Positions 40,154-49,988 of a DNA stretch of 64,000 bases are shown piece after piece. The notes under the pieces were generated by a model. It saw only the letters and a program-made list of their open reading frames with translations, did no database searches and was not told where the DNA came from. The stretch covers positions 1-64,000 of the forward strand of contig NZ_JAFDVD010000022.1 in the NCBI RefSeq assembly GCF_016887965.1, read 5' to 3'. The translations under genes were made by a program, and so were the position numbers. Numbering within the stretch: position 1 is the first letter of the stretch; the number at the start of each line of letters is the position of its first letter. This DNA comes from Phycicoccus sonneratiae. Its GTDB lineage: Bacteria > Actinomycetota > Actinomycetes > Actinomycetales > Dermatophilaceae.

Positions 40154-43100
40154 GTGCACGACGACCGCCAGCTCATCGAGGGCCGCCTGGCCCGCACCCT
40201 CCAGCGCGTCGAGGACGCGGTGTGGTCCGACCCCGAGCCCGTCGACCTCGGGCGCTGGGACGCCCCCGGCGAGCCGGTGCCGGTGGCCGAGGGGCTGGCC
40301 GCCGACCACGCGCCGTGCGCCGTCGGCGACCTGTGGGGCCCGCCGTGGGGCACCGCGTGGTTCCGGGTGCGGGGCTCGGTGCCCGAGCGGTTCGCCGGCC
40401 GCGTCGTCGACCTGCGCCTCGACCTCGGCTTCGACCCCGAGCGCACCGGGTTCCACGCCGAGGGGCTCGTGTACCGATCCGACGGCTCGGTGGTCAAGGG
40501 ACTGCACCCGCGGACCCAGTGGGTGCGGGTGACCGACGCGGCGGCCGGTGGCGAGGCGGTCGACCTGCACGTCGAGGCGGCCTCGAACCCGCTGCTCCTC
40601 GGCGGCGGGGGCTTCGACTTCCGGCCCTCCCCGATGGGCGACCCCGACACCGCGCCGCGCGACCCCCTCTACCGCGTCGCCCGCGCCGAGCTCGCGGTGT
40701 TCGAGACCGAGGTGTGGGAGCTGCAGCAGGACCTCGAGGTGCTCGGGCAGCTCGCCGCCGAGCTGCCCCTCGAGGACGCCCGGCGTTGGGAGCTGCTGCG
40801 CGCCCTCGACCGGGCGATGGACCGGCTCGACGTCGCCGACCTCGCCGGCACCGCTGCCGCCGCCCGCGCCGAGCTGGGCCCGGCGCTCGCGGCCCCCGCG
40901 CGGGCCAGCGCCCACCGCGTCTCGGCGGTCGGCCACGCGCACATCGACTCGGCCTGGCTGTGGCCGACGCGCGAGACCGTGCGCAAGGTCGCCCGCACCT
41001 GCGCCAACGTCACCTCCCTCATGGACGACCACCCCGAGCTCGTCTTCGCGATGAGCTCGGCGCAGCAGTTCGCCTGGGTCCGCGAGCACCGGCCGGAGGT
41101 CTGGGAGCGGGTCGTCGAGCGGGTGCGCGAGGGCCGGTTCGTGCCCGTCGGCGGGATGTGGGTCGAGTCCGACACGAACATGCCCGGCGGAGAGGCGCTG
41201 GTCCGCCAGCTGACCCACGGCAAGCGGTTCTTCCTCGACGCCTTCGGCATCGAGACCCGCGAGGTGTGGCTGCCGGACTCCTTCGGGTACACGGCCGCCC
41301 TCCCGCAGCTCGTCGCGCTCTCGGGGTCGCGCTGGTTCCTCACCCAGAAGATCTCGTGGAACACGACGAACCGGTTCCCGCACCACACCTTCCGGTGGGA
41401 GGGCCTCGACGGCTCCCGGGTGCTCACCCACTTCCCGTCCGCGGACACCTACGGCTCGGAGGTCAGCGGGGCCGAGGTCGCCCACGCGGCCCGCAACTTC
41501 CTCGACAAGGGCGCCGCGAACCGCTCGATGCTGCCCTTCGGCTGGGGCGACGGCGGCGGCGGGCCGACCCGCGAGATGCTCGCCCGCGCGGCCCGGCTGC
41601 GCGACCTCGACGGGTCGGCGAGGGTCGAGGTCGAGCGCCCCGACACCTTCTTCGAGCAGGCCGAGGCCGAGTACCCCGAGGCCCCGGTGTGGGTCGGCGA
41701 GCTCTACCTCGAGATGCACCGGGGCACCTACACGAGCCAGGCGCGGACCAAGCAGGGCAACCGGCGCAGCGAGCACCTGCTCCGCGAGGCCGAGCTCTGG
41801 GCAGCGACCGCGTCGGTGCGGGTGGGCTCCGAGTACCCGTACGAGCGGCTCGACCGGTTGTGGAAGACGGTGCTGCTCAACCAGTTCCACGACATCCTCC
41901 CCGGCTCCTCGATCGGGTGGGTGCACCGGCAGGCCGTCGAGGAGTACGCCGCGGTCGCCGCCGAGCTCGAGGAGCTCATCGCCGCGGCGCAGGCCGCGCT
42001 CGCCGGCGACGGCGAGGCCGACGTCGTCTTCAACGCCGCACCCCACGCCCGCGGTGGCGCGCCCGCCATGGGCGCCGACGCCCCCGCCGCCGACGACGCA
42101 GCCGTCACCGTGACGGCCGACGGCGACGGCTGGGTCCTCGACAACGGCCTCGTCCGGGCCCGGGTCGACGCCGACGGCCTGCTCACCTCCGTCGTCGACG
42201 CCGCCTCCGGGCGCGAGGCCCTGGCCCCGGGCTCGCGCGGCAACCGGCTCCAGCTGCACCCGGACACCCCGGTGCGCTTCGACGCGTGGGACGTCGACGC
42301 CTACTACCGGAACACCGTCACCGACCTCGACGGGCTCGGCGACGGCGGCTCCGTCGTGGTCGTCGACGGCGGGCTGCGGGTCGTCCGGACGATGGGTCGC
42401 TCGCGGGTCGAGCAGCTGCTCACCCTCCCCGTCGGCGAGGCCCGCGTCGACGTCGCCACCGACGTCGACTGGCAGGAGCGCGAGACCCTCCTCAAGGCCG
42501 CGTTCGACCTCGACGTCGCCACCGAGCGGGCGGCCTGCGAGGTGCAGTTCGGCCACGTGCACCGCCCCACCCACACGAACACCAGCTGGGACGCCGCCCG
42601 CTTCGAGGTGTGCGCGCACCGCTGGGTCCACGTCGGCGAGCCCGGCTTCGGCGCCGCCGTGGCCAACGACTCGACCTACGGGCACGACGTCACGCGGGCC
42701 GACCGCGCGGGCGGCGGCACGAGCACCGTCGTCCGGCTCTCGCTGCTGCGCGCGCCGCAGAGCCCGGACCCGGTCGCCGACCTCGGCCGGCACCGGATGA
42801 CCTACGCGCTCGTCCCGGGCGCCGGCGTGCTCGACGCGGTCCGCGAGGGGTACCGGCTCAACCTCCCCCTGCGCCGGGCACGGGGGGCCGGCGCGCCGGT
42901 CGAGCCGCTCGTCGGGCTCGACCGGGACGGGGTCGTCGTCGAGGCGGTCAAGCTCGCCGACGACGGGTCCGGCGACGTCGTCGTCCGGCTCTACGAGGCG
43001 CTCGGGGCGCGGGTCGCCGCCCGCCTCGACGTCGGGTTCGACCACACCTCGGTCGCCGTGACCGACCTCCTCGAGCGGCCGGCCGACGACACCGACGGCG

Positions 43101-43177
43101 TGACCGCCGATGAGGGCGGGGTCGAGCTGGCGCTGCGCCCGTTCCAGGTCCTCACCCTGCGGATCGGCCGCGGCTGA
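40154..43177 (+). CDS. Alpha-mannosidase, glycoside hydrolase family 38
   Basis: A 1007-aa cytoplasmic GH38 enzyme, the usual length. Zinc-site His-Ala-His-Ile-Asp-Ser-Ala-Trp starts near residue 261, Met-Trp-Val-Glu-Ser-Asp near 335, nucleophile Asp in Trp-Leu-Pro-Asp-Ser-Phe-Gly-Tyr near 375, and Asn-Gln-Phe-His-Asp-Ile-Leu-Pro-Gly near 577 supplies another zinc His. The C-terminal half is the beta-sandwich mannosidase domain. GTG 40154 follows GGAGG. As last gene of the operon it releases mannose from imported alpha-mannosides. Confidence 0.93.
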   Translation: MHDDRQLIEGRLARTLQRVEDAVWSDPEPVDLGRWDAPGEPVPVAEGLAADHAPCAVGDLWGPPWGTAWFRVRGSVPERFAGRVVDLRLDLGFDPERTGFHAEGLVYRSDGSVVKGLHPRTQWVRVTDAAAGGEAVDLHVEAASNPLLLGGGGFDFRPSPMGDPDTAPRDPLYRVARAELAVFETEVWELQQDLEVLGQLAAELPLEDARRWELLRALDRAMDRLDVADLAGTAAAARAELGPALAAPARASAHRVSAVGHAHIDSAWLWPTRETVRKVARTCANVTSLMDDHPELVFAMSSAQQFAWVREHRPEVWERVVERVREGRFVPVGGMWVESDTNMPGGEALVRQLTHGKRFFLDAFGIETREVWLPDSFGYTAALPQLVALSGSRWFLTQKISWNTTNRFPHHTFRWEGLDGSRVLTHFPSADTYGSEVSGAEVAHAARNFLDKGAANRSMLPFGWGDGGGGPTREMLARAARLRDLDGSARVEVERPDTFFEQAEAEYPEAPVWVGELYLEMHRGTYTSQARTKQGNRRSEHLLREAELWAATASVRVGSEYPYERLDRLWKTVLLNQFHDILPGSSIGWVHRQAVEEYAAVAAELEELIAAAQAALAGDGEADVVFNAAPHARGGAPAMGADAPAADDAAVTVTADGDGWVLDNGLVRARVDADGLLTSVVDAASGREALAPGSRGNRLQLHPDTPVRFDAWDVDAYYRNTVTDLDGLGDGGSVVVVDGGLRVVRTMGRSRVEQLLTLPVGEARVDVATDVDWQERETLLKAAFDLDVATERAACEVQFGHVHRPTHTNTSWDAARFEVCAHRWVHVGEPGFGAAVANDSTYGHDVTRADRAGGGTSTVVRLSLLRAPQSPDPVADLGRHRMTYALVPGAGVLDAVREGYRLNLPLRRARGAGAPVEPLVGLDRDGVVVEAVKLADDGSGDVVVRLYEALGARVAARLDVGFDHTSVAVTDLLERPADDTDGVTADEGGVELALRPFQVLTLRIGRG

Positions 43178-43197
43178 GCCGCGGGGGCCGGGCATCG

Positions 43198-43224
43198 TTT
43201 GCACTCTCCCCCCGAGAGTGCCAA
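43198..43224. promoter_or_regulatory. CIRCE element 1 (HrcA operator)
   Basis: TTTGCACTC-N9-GAGTGCCAA differs from consensus TTAGCACTC-N9-GAGTGCTAA by one base in each arm. It lies about 155 bases before groEL. Confidence 0.85.
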
Positions 43225-43233
43225 TAATGAGCG

Positions 43234-43260
43234 TTAGCACTCTCACCCCGAGAGTGACAA
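43234..43260. promoter_or_regulatory. CIRCE element 2 (HrcA operator)
   Basis: TTAGCACTC-N9-GAGTGACAA has a perfect left arm and two changes in the right arm. Two CIRCE copies 36 bases apart mark groEL as an HrcA target. Confidence 0.88.
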
Positions 43261-43300
43261 GTACCGACCGGTCCGGTGAGGCCCGGTGCGCCGACGGTGA

Positions 43301-45004
<1,704 letters not shown>

Positions 45005-45031
45005 GCCCCTGACGCACCACGCTGCACACGC

Positions 45032-45067
45032 CGACGGGCGGTCCTCCTGCGGGAGGGCCGCCCGTCG
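45032..45067 (+). terminator. groEL terminator
   Basis: A 16-base-pair stem with one G-U wobble (CGACGGGCGGTCCTCC paired with GGAGGGCCGCCCGTCG) and a 4-base loop lies 27 bases after the stop. There is no U-tract, as is common at high GC. Confidence 0.7.
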
Positions 45068-45111
45068 CCGTGTGACCGGGGGAGGGCTCCGGCGCCGGCT
45101 CGGCGGTCGGG

Positions 45112-45717
45112 TCAGAGCCAACCGCGGTCGCGGGCCTCGGCGGCGGCCTCGGTCCGGTTGCGCGTGCCGGTCTTGCCGATGGCCGCCGACAGGTAGTTGC
45201 GCACGGTCTGCTCCGACAGGTGCAGGGCGCCGGCGATGTCGGCGACGGTCGCGCCGCCCTCCCCGGCCCGCAGGACGTCCTGCTCGCGCGCCGTCAGCAG
45301 GTTCGGGCCGGCCGCGAGCGCGTCGGCGGCCAGGGCGGGGTCGATGACCAGCTCGCCCGCCGTCACCCGCCGGACGGCGTCGGCCAGCCCCTCGACCGGG
45401 CCGTCCTTGACGACGAAGCCGCGGACGCCGGCGTCGAGGGCCCGCCGGAGGTAGCCGGGCCGGCCGAACGTCGTCACGACGACGACGACCGTGCCCGGTG
45501 CCGCCTCCCGCAGCCGCTCGGCGACGTCGAGGCCGGAGAGCCCGGGCAGCTCGATGTCGAGCAGGACGACGTCGGGCGAGCACTCCGCCACCGCCGCCAG
45601 CACCTCGTCGCCGCGCCCGACCTGCCCGACGACGTCGAGGTCCGGTTCGAGGTCGAGGAGGGCCGCGAGCGCCTCCCGGAGCATCACCTGGTCCTCGACG
45701 ACGAGCAGCGTGGTCAC
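45112..45717 (-). CDS. LuxR/NarL family response regulator (DesR-like)
   Basis: A 201-aa regulator. The receiver has Glu-Asp near residue 8 and phospho-Asp in Leu-Leu-Asp-Ile-Glu-Leu-Pro near 54. The output is a LuxR HTH (Leu-Thr-Ala-Arg-Glu-Gln-Asp-Val-Leu ... Ile-Ala-Gly-Ala-Leu-His-Leu-Ser-Glu-Gln-Thr-Val-Arg-Asn-Tyr). GTG 45717 overlaps the kinase stop (GTGA). DesR homologues respond to membrane state, but the signal here is unknown. Confidence 0.92.
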   Translation of the reverse strand: MTTLLVVEDQVMLREALAALLDLEPDLDVVGQVGRGDEVLAAVAECSPDVVLLDIELPGLSGLDVAERLREAAPGTVVVVVTTFGRPGYLRRALDAGVRGFVVKDGPVEGLADAVRRVTAGELVIDPALAADALAAGPNLLTAREQDVLRAGEGGATVADIAGALHLSEQTVRNYLSAAIGKTGTRNRTEAAAEARDRGWL

Positions 45718-46856
45718 CGGGCGCCTCCGCCCGGTGGCAGGCGCACCGAGAGCCGGAAGCCGGCGGCGTCGCCGTCGGTGTGCAGGCTGCCCCCGCTCCC
45801 GGTGAGCCGCTCGCGCAGCCCGGCGAGCCCGGAGCCGGTGACGGCGGCGGAGGCGTCCTCGTCAGCGTCCGGCCCGGACCCGTCGTCCTCGATGACGAGC
45901 GTCGTGCCCTCGGGCCCGGTCGCCGTCCGGATGGCCGCCCGTCCCGCCCGCGCGTGGCGCAGGACGTTCGTGGCGCCCTCGCGGACCACCCAGGCGAGCA
46001 GCTCCTCCTCGGACGGGGTCAGCCCGGCGTCGGCGCGCTCGACCTCGGTGCGGATGCCCGCGGCCCGCAGCGCCTGCCCGGCCCGGACGAGCTCGTCGTC
46101 GAGGGTCGTGCCGCGGTAGCCGCGGACCGCCCGCCGGACCTCGGTGAGCGCCTCCTGGGCCAGCGTCGCGATGTCGTCGGTGTGCTGCTCGGCGGCGTCC
46201 GGGTCCGAGCGCACGGTGCGCCGCGCGGCCTGCGCCTTGACCGACACGACGGACAGGCTGTGCCCGAGGAGGTCGTGCAGGTCGCGGGAGAAGCGCAGCC
46301 GCTCGGCGGCCACGGCCGTGCTCGCGAGCTCCTCGCGCGTGGCGCGCAGCTCGGCGACGACCGCGGCCAGCCACCCGAAGGCCCAGGTGAGGAGCCCGGC
46401 GAGGGCGGTGGTGACGCCGGTCCCCCAGATCGCGGTCGGCCAGTCGGCCCCGCGGGCCCGGGCGACGAGCACGACGACGGCGGCCAGGCCGGCGACGAGC
46501 GACGGGGTGGCGCGCAGGGGGGTCGTGGCCCCGACGGCGATGGCCGCGAGGACGGGCAGGGTCGACCAGTCGAGGGCCGGGTCGAGGGCGAGCAGGCCGA
46601 CGAGCAGGAGGAGGGCGACGACGAGCGGCCAGAGGTCGGTGCGCCGGGTGCCGGAGCGGGCGGTCGCGTCGACGGTCGCCGCGACGAAGAGCACTCCGGT
46701 GGCGACCAGCCCGACGACGACGAGCAGCGGGTGCGGGCTCGCGCCGCTGGAGACGAGGGGCGGGGCGAGCAGCCCGAGCGCCCAGAGGCTCGACCACACC
46801 GCGGCCACCCCACGGGGCAGCCGCGGCCAGCTGTGCTGCGTGACCGGTGGCGGCAT
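45714..46856 (-). CDS. Histidine kinase, HisKA_3/DesK-like
   Basis: A protein of about 380 aa with five to six N-terminal membrane segments (to about residue 155) that form the sensor. HisKA_3 follows with phospho-His in Ser-Arg-Asp-Leu-His-Asp-Leu-Leu-Gly-His near 193, then a HATPase with Asn-Val-Leu-Arg-His-Ala and Gly-Ser-Gly-Leu-Ala-Gly-Leu. ATG 46856 has GAGG nine bases upstream; ATG 46865 is in frame, but the Shine-Dalgarno would touch it. It shares a minus-strand unit with the methyltransferase and membrane protein genes. Confidence 0.9.
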   Translation of the reverse strand: MPPPVTQHSWPRLPRGVAAVWSSLWALGLLAPPLVSSGASPHPLLVVVGLVATGVLFVAATVDATARSGTRRTDLWPLVVALLLLVGLLALDPALDWSTLPVLAAIAVGATTPLRATPSLVAGLAAVVVLVARARGADWPTAIWGTGVTTALAGLLTWAFGWLAAVVAELRATREELASTAVAAERLRFSRDLHDLLGHSLSVVSVKAQAARRTVRSDPDAAEQHTDDIATLAQEALTEVRRAVRGYRGTTLDDELVRAGQALRAAGIRTEVERADAGLTPSEEELLAWVVREGATNVLRHARAGRAAIRTATGPEGTTLVIEDDGSGPDADEDASAAVTGSGLAGLRERLTGSGGSLHTDGDAAGFRLSVRLPPGGGAR

Positions 46857-46896
46857 CGCCGTCATCCTCGCAGCGTCCGGCCGGCGGCGCGCCACG

Positions 46897-47493
46897 TCAG
46901 ACCGCCCCGGCGGTGCCGGCGACGTGGTCGACCCACGTCCCGAGCGGCCCGGGGGAGCGGAACCGGTGGAGCCCGTCGGCGGTGAACCCGGCCGCGGCGA
47001 GGGCCGCACCGGTGTCCCGCGCCGGGTGGCAGCCGTGGTCGACCAGCACCGAGACCGGCGCGACCGCCCGCTGGGCCAGCCGGGTCCACGTGCCGCGCGG
47101 GGCGGCCACGTGCTCGAGGAGCCGGAGGCCGCCACCGGGACGCAGCACGCGGCGCACCTCGGCGAGCACCCGGGGCTGGTCGCGGACCGAGCAGAGCGCG
47201 AACGTGGAGAGGACCGCGTCCGCCGTGCCGTCCGGCAGGGGCAGCGCCTCGGCGCCACAGCGCAGGACCGTCGCGTCCCGGAACCGGTCGCGGGCGGCGT
47301 GCCGCAGCAGGGCCGCGCGGCGCCGGTCCGGCTCGACGCCGACCCAGCGGACCGACGGGTCGAGGAGGCCGAGGTTCCGCCCGGTCCCCGCGCCGATCTC
47401 CACGACCGTTCCCGCGAGCCCGGTGGTGAGCCGCTGCCGCCACGTGGCGACGTCGTCGGGGAGCACGGGACCGGCGGTCCGCGACGCGGTCAC
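46897..47493 (-). CDS. Class I SAM-dependent methyltransferase
   Basis: A 198-aa Rossmann methyltransferase. SAM motif I Val-Val-Glu-Ile-Gly-Ala-Gly-Thr-Gly-Arg-Asn is near residue 36, Val-Gly-Val-Glu-Pro-Asp near 56 and Leu-Arg-Pro-Gly-Gly-Gly-Leu-Arg-Leu-Leu-Glu-His near 124. The pattern is close to UbiE/Methyltransf_11 enzymes. GTG 47493 overlaps the stop of the membrane protein gene. Substrate unknown; the adjoining membrane sensor suggests a lipid or a membrane-active compound. Confidence 0.85.
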   Translation of the reverse strand: MTASRTAGPVLPDDVATWRQRLTTGLAGTVVEIGAGTGRNLGLLDPSVRWVGVEPDRRRAALLRHAARDRFRDATVLRCGAEALPLPDGTADAVLSTFALCSVRDQPRVLAEVRRVLRPGGGLRLLEHVAAPRGTWTRLAQRAVAPVSVLVDHGCHPARDTGAALAAAGFTADGLHRFRSPGPLGTWVDHVAGTAGAV

Positions 47494-47924
47494 GACCGGG
47501 CGACCGGGAGCCGGCGCACGACGAGCGGGACGACGACCGCCGCGACGACGACGTGGAGCGTCGCGAGGGCCACGGCCGCCGTCCCCGTGTCCGCCTGGAG
47601 GACCGGGCCGGCCATCGACAGGACGAGGACGACGAGCGACACCCACCCGAAGGCGCGCCGGGGCCGGCGCGCGGTGCGGCGCAGGATGCCACCGACCCCG
47701 AGCGCGGCGAGCGCGACGACGGCGGCGCTCAGCGTGACGGCGACGCCGCCGACGGTGTGCGTCGAGCCACCGCTCGTGGCGACGAGGTCGACCGCGGTCC
47801 CGAGCGGCCACCAGGCGAGGAGGGCGGCCGCGGTCGACCCGGTGACGACCAGCCAGGCCGGGGTGCGTGCCGTGGACGGGGTCGGCGGCGCGGTGGTGGG
47901 GGTGTGGTCGGTGCGGGTGGTCAT
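47490..47924 (-). CDS. Four-TM membrane protein (DUF6069-like)
   Basis: A 144-aa protein with four predicted membrane helices (about 24-45, 60-82, 92-112 and 118-137) and a Thr/Pro-rich cytoplasmic N-terminus. The arrangement, with a Leu-Ala-Trp-Trp-Pro-Leu-Gly first-helix end, resembles DUF6069 proteins. GGAGGAG precedes ATG 47924. It is the first gene of the unit leading into the methyltransferase and DesKR-like pair. Confidence 0.72.
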   Translation of the reverse strand: MTTRTDHTPTTAPPTPSTARTPAWLVVTGSTAAALLAWWPLGTAVDLVATSGGSTHTVGGVAVTLSAAVVALAALGVGGILRRTARRPRRAFGWVSLVVLVLSMAGPVLQADTGTAAVALATLHVVVAAVVVPLVVRRLPVARS

Positions 47925-47970
47925 GGTGCTCCTCCGTCGGGGGTCAGGGCCGGCAGGTCCGGCGTCCTCG

Positions 47971-47976
47971 ACGCTA
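47971..47976 (-). promoter_or_regulatory. Candidate -10 (TAGCGT) for the DUF6069-like operon
   Basis: CCTAGCGT on the minus strand lies 47 bases before ATG 47924. Otherwise the 219-base divergent region to 48143 shows only GC-rich short dyads. Confidence 0.35.
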
Positions 47977-48143
47977 GGAGCGGCCCCGGGGGTGGCGGCA
48001 GGGCCGCGAGTACGCAGGGCGGCGGTACATCCGTCCCTGGTGCTCGGGGATGTCGGGGCGTGCCGGGTCCCCGGCCTCGACCGGGGGCGAACCGGGGTGT
48101 TCCCCCACAGCCGACGCCCAGCCTCGCCGGGCAGGATGGCCGG

Positions 48144-49979
48144 ATGAGCCAGCCGCCCGCCGACCCCGGAGGTCGGCCCGACCCCTCGTCCCGGCCCGAC
48201 GCCGCCGGCCCCCTGGTCCTCGGACCGCTCCTCCGGTACGTCGACGAGACCTCCGCCACCGTGTGGGTGCGCACGTCCCACGCCACGACCGTCACCGTCC
48301 GGCGCGCCGGGCGCTCCTGGTCGGTGCCGACCTTCGGCGTCCACGGCTCGCACTACGCCCTCGTCGTCTGCGACGGGCTCGAGCCCGGCTCCGACGAGCC
48401 CTACGAGGTGCTGCTCGACGCCGAGCAGGTGTGGCCCCAGCCCGGCGCGGCGCCCAGCCGCATCCGCACCCTCGACCCGGACCGGTTGCCGCACTTCGCC
48501 TTCGGCTCCTGCCGGACGATGGGCACGCACGACGCCAAGGGTGTGCGCCTGCACGGCGTCGACGCGCTGCGCAGCCTCGGGGTCACCCTGCGCGACGTCC
48601 CGGACGCCGGCCGCCCCGACCTCCTCGTCCTGCTCGGTGACCAGGTCTACGCCGACTCGACGCCGCACCCCGAGCTCGAAAAGTTCATCCGGGCCCGGCG
48701 CGACCTCTCGCAGCCGCCGCACGAGGAGATCAAGGACTACGCCGAGTACGACGAGCTCTACCGGCTGACGTGGGACGAGCCGGTCATCCGGTGGCTGCTG
48801 TCGACGGTGCCGAGCTCGATGATCTTCGACGACCACGACATCCGCGACGACTGGAACACCTCGTGGTCGTGGCGGCGCGACATGCGGGCCACGACCTGGT
48901 GGCAGGAGCGCATCGCCTCGGGGCTGGCGTCGTACTGGGTGCACCAGCACCTCGGCAACCTCTCGCCGGCCGAGCTCGCCGAGGAGGAGCTCTACGCGCG
49001 GGTGCTGGCCCACGCGGCGAGCGGAGCCCCCGACGAGCTCGACCTCACCGCCGACCTCGACGCCCTCGCGGCCCGTGCCGACGCCGAGCCGGAGACCTAC
49101 CGCTGGAGCCACACGAGGGAGCTCGGCGACTGCCTGCTCGTCGTCCTCGACTCCCGCGCGGCCCGCGACCTGCAGCCCGACCGGCGCTCGATGCTCGACG
49201 CCACCGAGATGCGCTGGCTCGACGACACCCTGCGCGGCGGGTACCGGCACATCTTCGTCGGCACCTCTCTGCCGTTCCTCCTCCCGCCCGGGCTCCACGA
49301 CTTCGAGGCCATCGACGAGGTCGTCGCCCAGGGCGCGTACGGCCGCCGCGCCGCCCACGCCGCCGAGCACGTGCGCCGCGTCGTCGACCTCGAGCACTGG
49401 GCGGCGTTCAACGCCGGCTTCGAGGAGGTCGTCGAGATGGTCGCCGACCTCGCGCGCGGCCGGCGCGGACCGGCACCGGAGACGGTGACCTTCCTGTCGG
49501 GCGACGTCCACAACTCGTACTTCGCCGAGGTCACGGACGCCGAGGCGCACGGGTTCACCTCACGAGTCGTCCAGGCCGTGTGCTCGCCGCTGCGCAACCC
49601 GATGCCCCGCGGGGTGCGGGTCGCCGTGTCGATGCTCACCCGCTCGCTCGTGCGCCCGATGCGCTTCCTCGCCTCGCGCTCGCGCCGGGTGCCCGACCCG
49701 CGCTACCCGTGGACGGTCACCGAGGGGCCGTGGTTCGACAACAACGTCGCGCTCTGCCGCGTCACGCCGGGTGGCCTCGAGCTCACCTGGGTCACCGGCA
49801 TGGTCGACGGCGACGACCACGACCACCCGTGGCTGCGCGAGGTGTACTCGGTGAGCGTGCCGTCGGCGGCGGTCGCAGCCGGCGCTCCGGGCGCTGCGGC
49901 GCCCGAGGCCGCCCTCGGGGACGACCCGGGGTCGCGCCCGGGTGGACCCCGACGGCGGGACCCCGCCGAGGTCGCCTAG
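48144..49979 (+). CDS. PhoD-like alkaline phosphatase/metallophosphatase
   Basis: A 611-aa protein. Residues about 25-105 form a fibronectin-like N-terminal domain, followed by the PhoD metallophosphatase core: Phe-Gly-Ser-Cys-Arg near 118, Leu-Gly-Asp-Gln-Val-Tyr-Ala near 166, Phe-Asp-Asp-His-Asp-Ile-Arg-Asp-Asp-Trp near 229 and Ser-Gly-Asp-Val-His-Asn-Ser near 451. Unlike classical PhoD there is no Tat signal, so it is probably cytoplasmic. CAGGAT six bases before the ATG may be a weak leaderless -10. No PHO box was seen upstream. Confidence 0.87.
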   Translation: MSQPPADPGGRPDPSSRPDAAGPLVLGPLLRYVDETSATVWVRTSHATTVTVRRAGRSWSVPTFGVHGSHYALVVCDGLEPGSDEPYEVLLDAEQVWPQPGAAPSRIRTLDPDRLPHFAFGSCRTMGTHDAKGVRLHGVDALRSLGVTLRDVPDAGRPDLLVLLGDQVYADSTPHPELEKFIRARRDLSQPPHEEIKDYAEYDELYRLTWDEPVIRWLLSTVPSSMIFDDHDIRDDWNTSWSWRRDMRATTWWQERIASGLASYWVHQHLGNLSPAELAEEELYARVLAHAASGAPDELDLTADLDALAARADAEPETYRWSHTRELGDCLLVVLDSRAARDLQPDRRSMLDATEMRWLDDTLRGGYRHIFVGTSLPFLLPPGLHDFEAIDEVVAQGAYGRRAAHAAEHVRRVVDLEHWAAFNAGFEEVVEMVADLARGRRGPAPETVTFLSGDVHNSYFAEVTDAEAHGFTSRVVQAVCSPLRNPMPRGVRVAVSMLTRSLVRPMRFLASRSRRVPDPRYPWTVTEGPWFDNNVALCRVTPGGLELTWVTGMVDGDDHDHPWLREVYSVSVPSAAVAAGAPGAAAPEAALGDDPGSRPGGPRRRDPAEVA

Positions 49980-49982
49980 CGT
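49977..49982 (+). promoter_or_regulatory. -10 hexamer TAGCGT, leaderless ABC exporter promoter
   Basis: The TAG stop of the phosphatase gene forms the first half of the hexamer, which ends six bases before ATG 49989. Confidence 0.45.
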
Positions 49983-49988
49983 GAGCCC

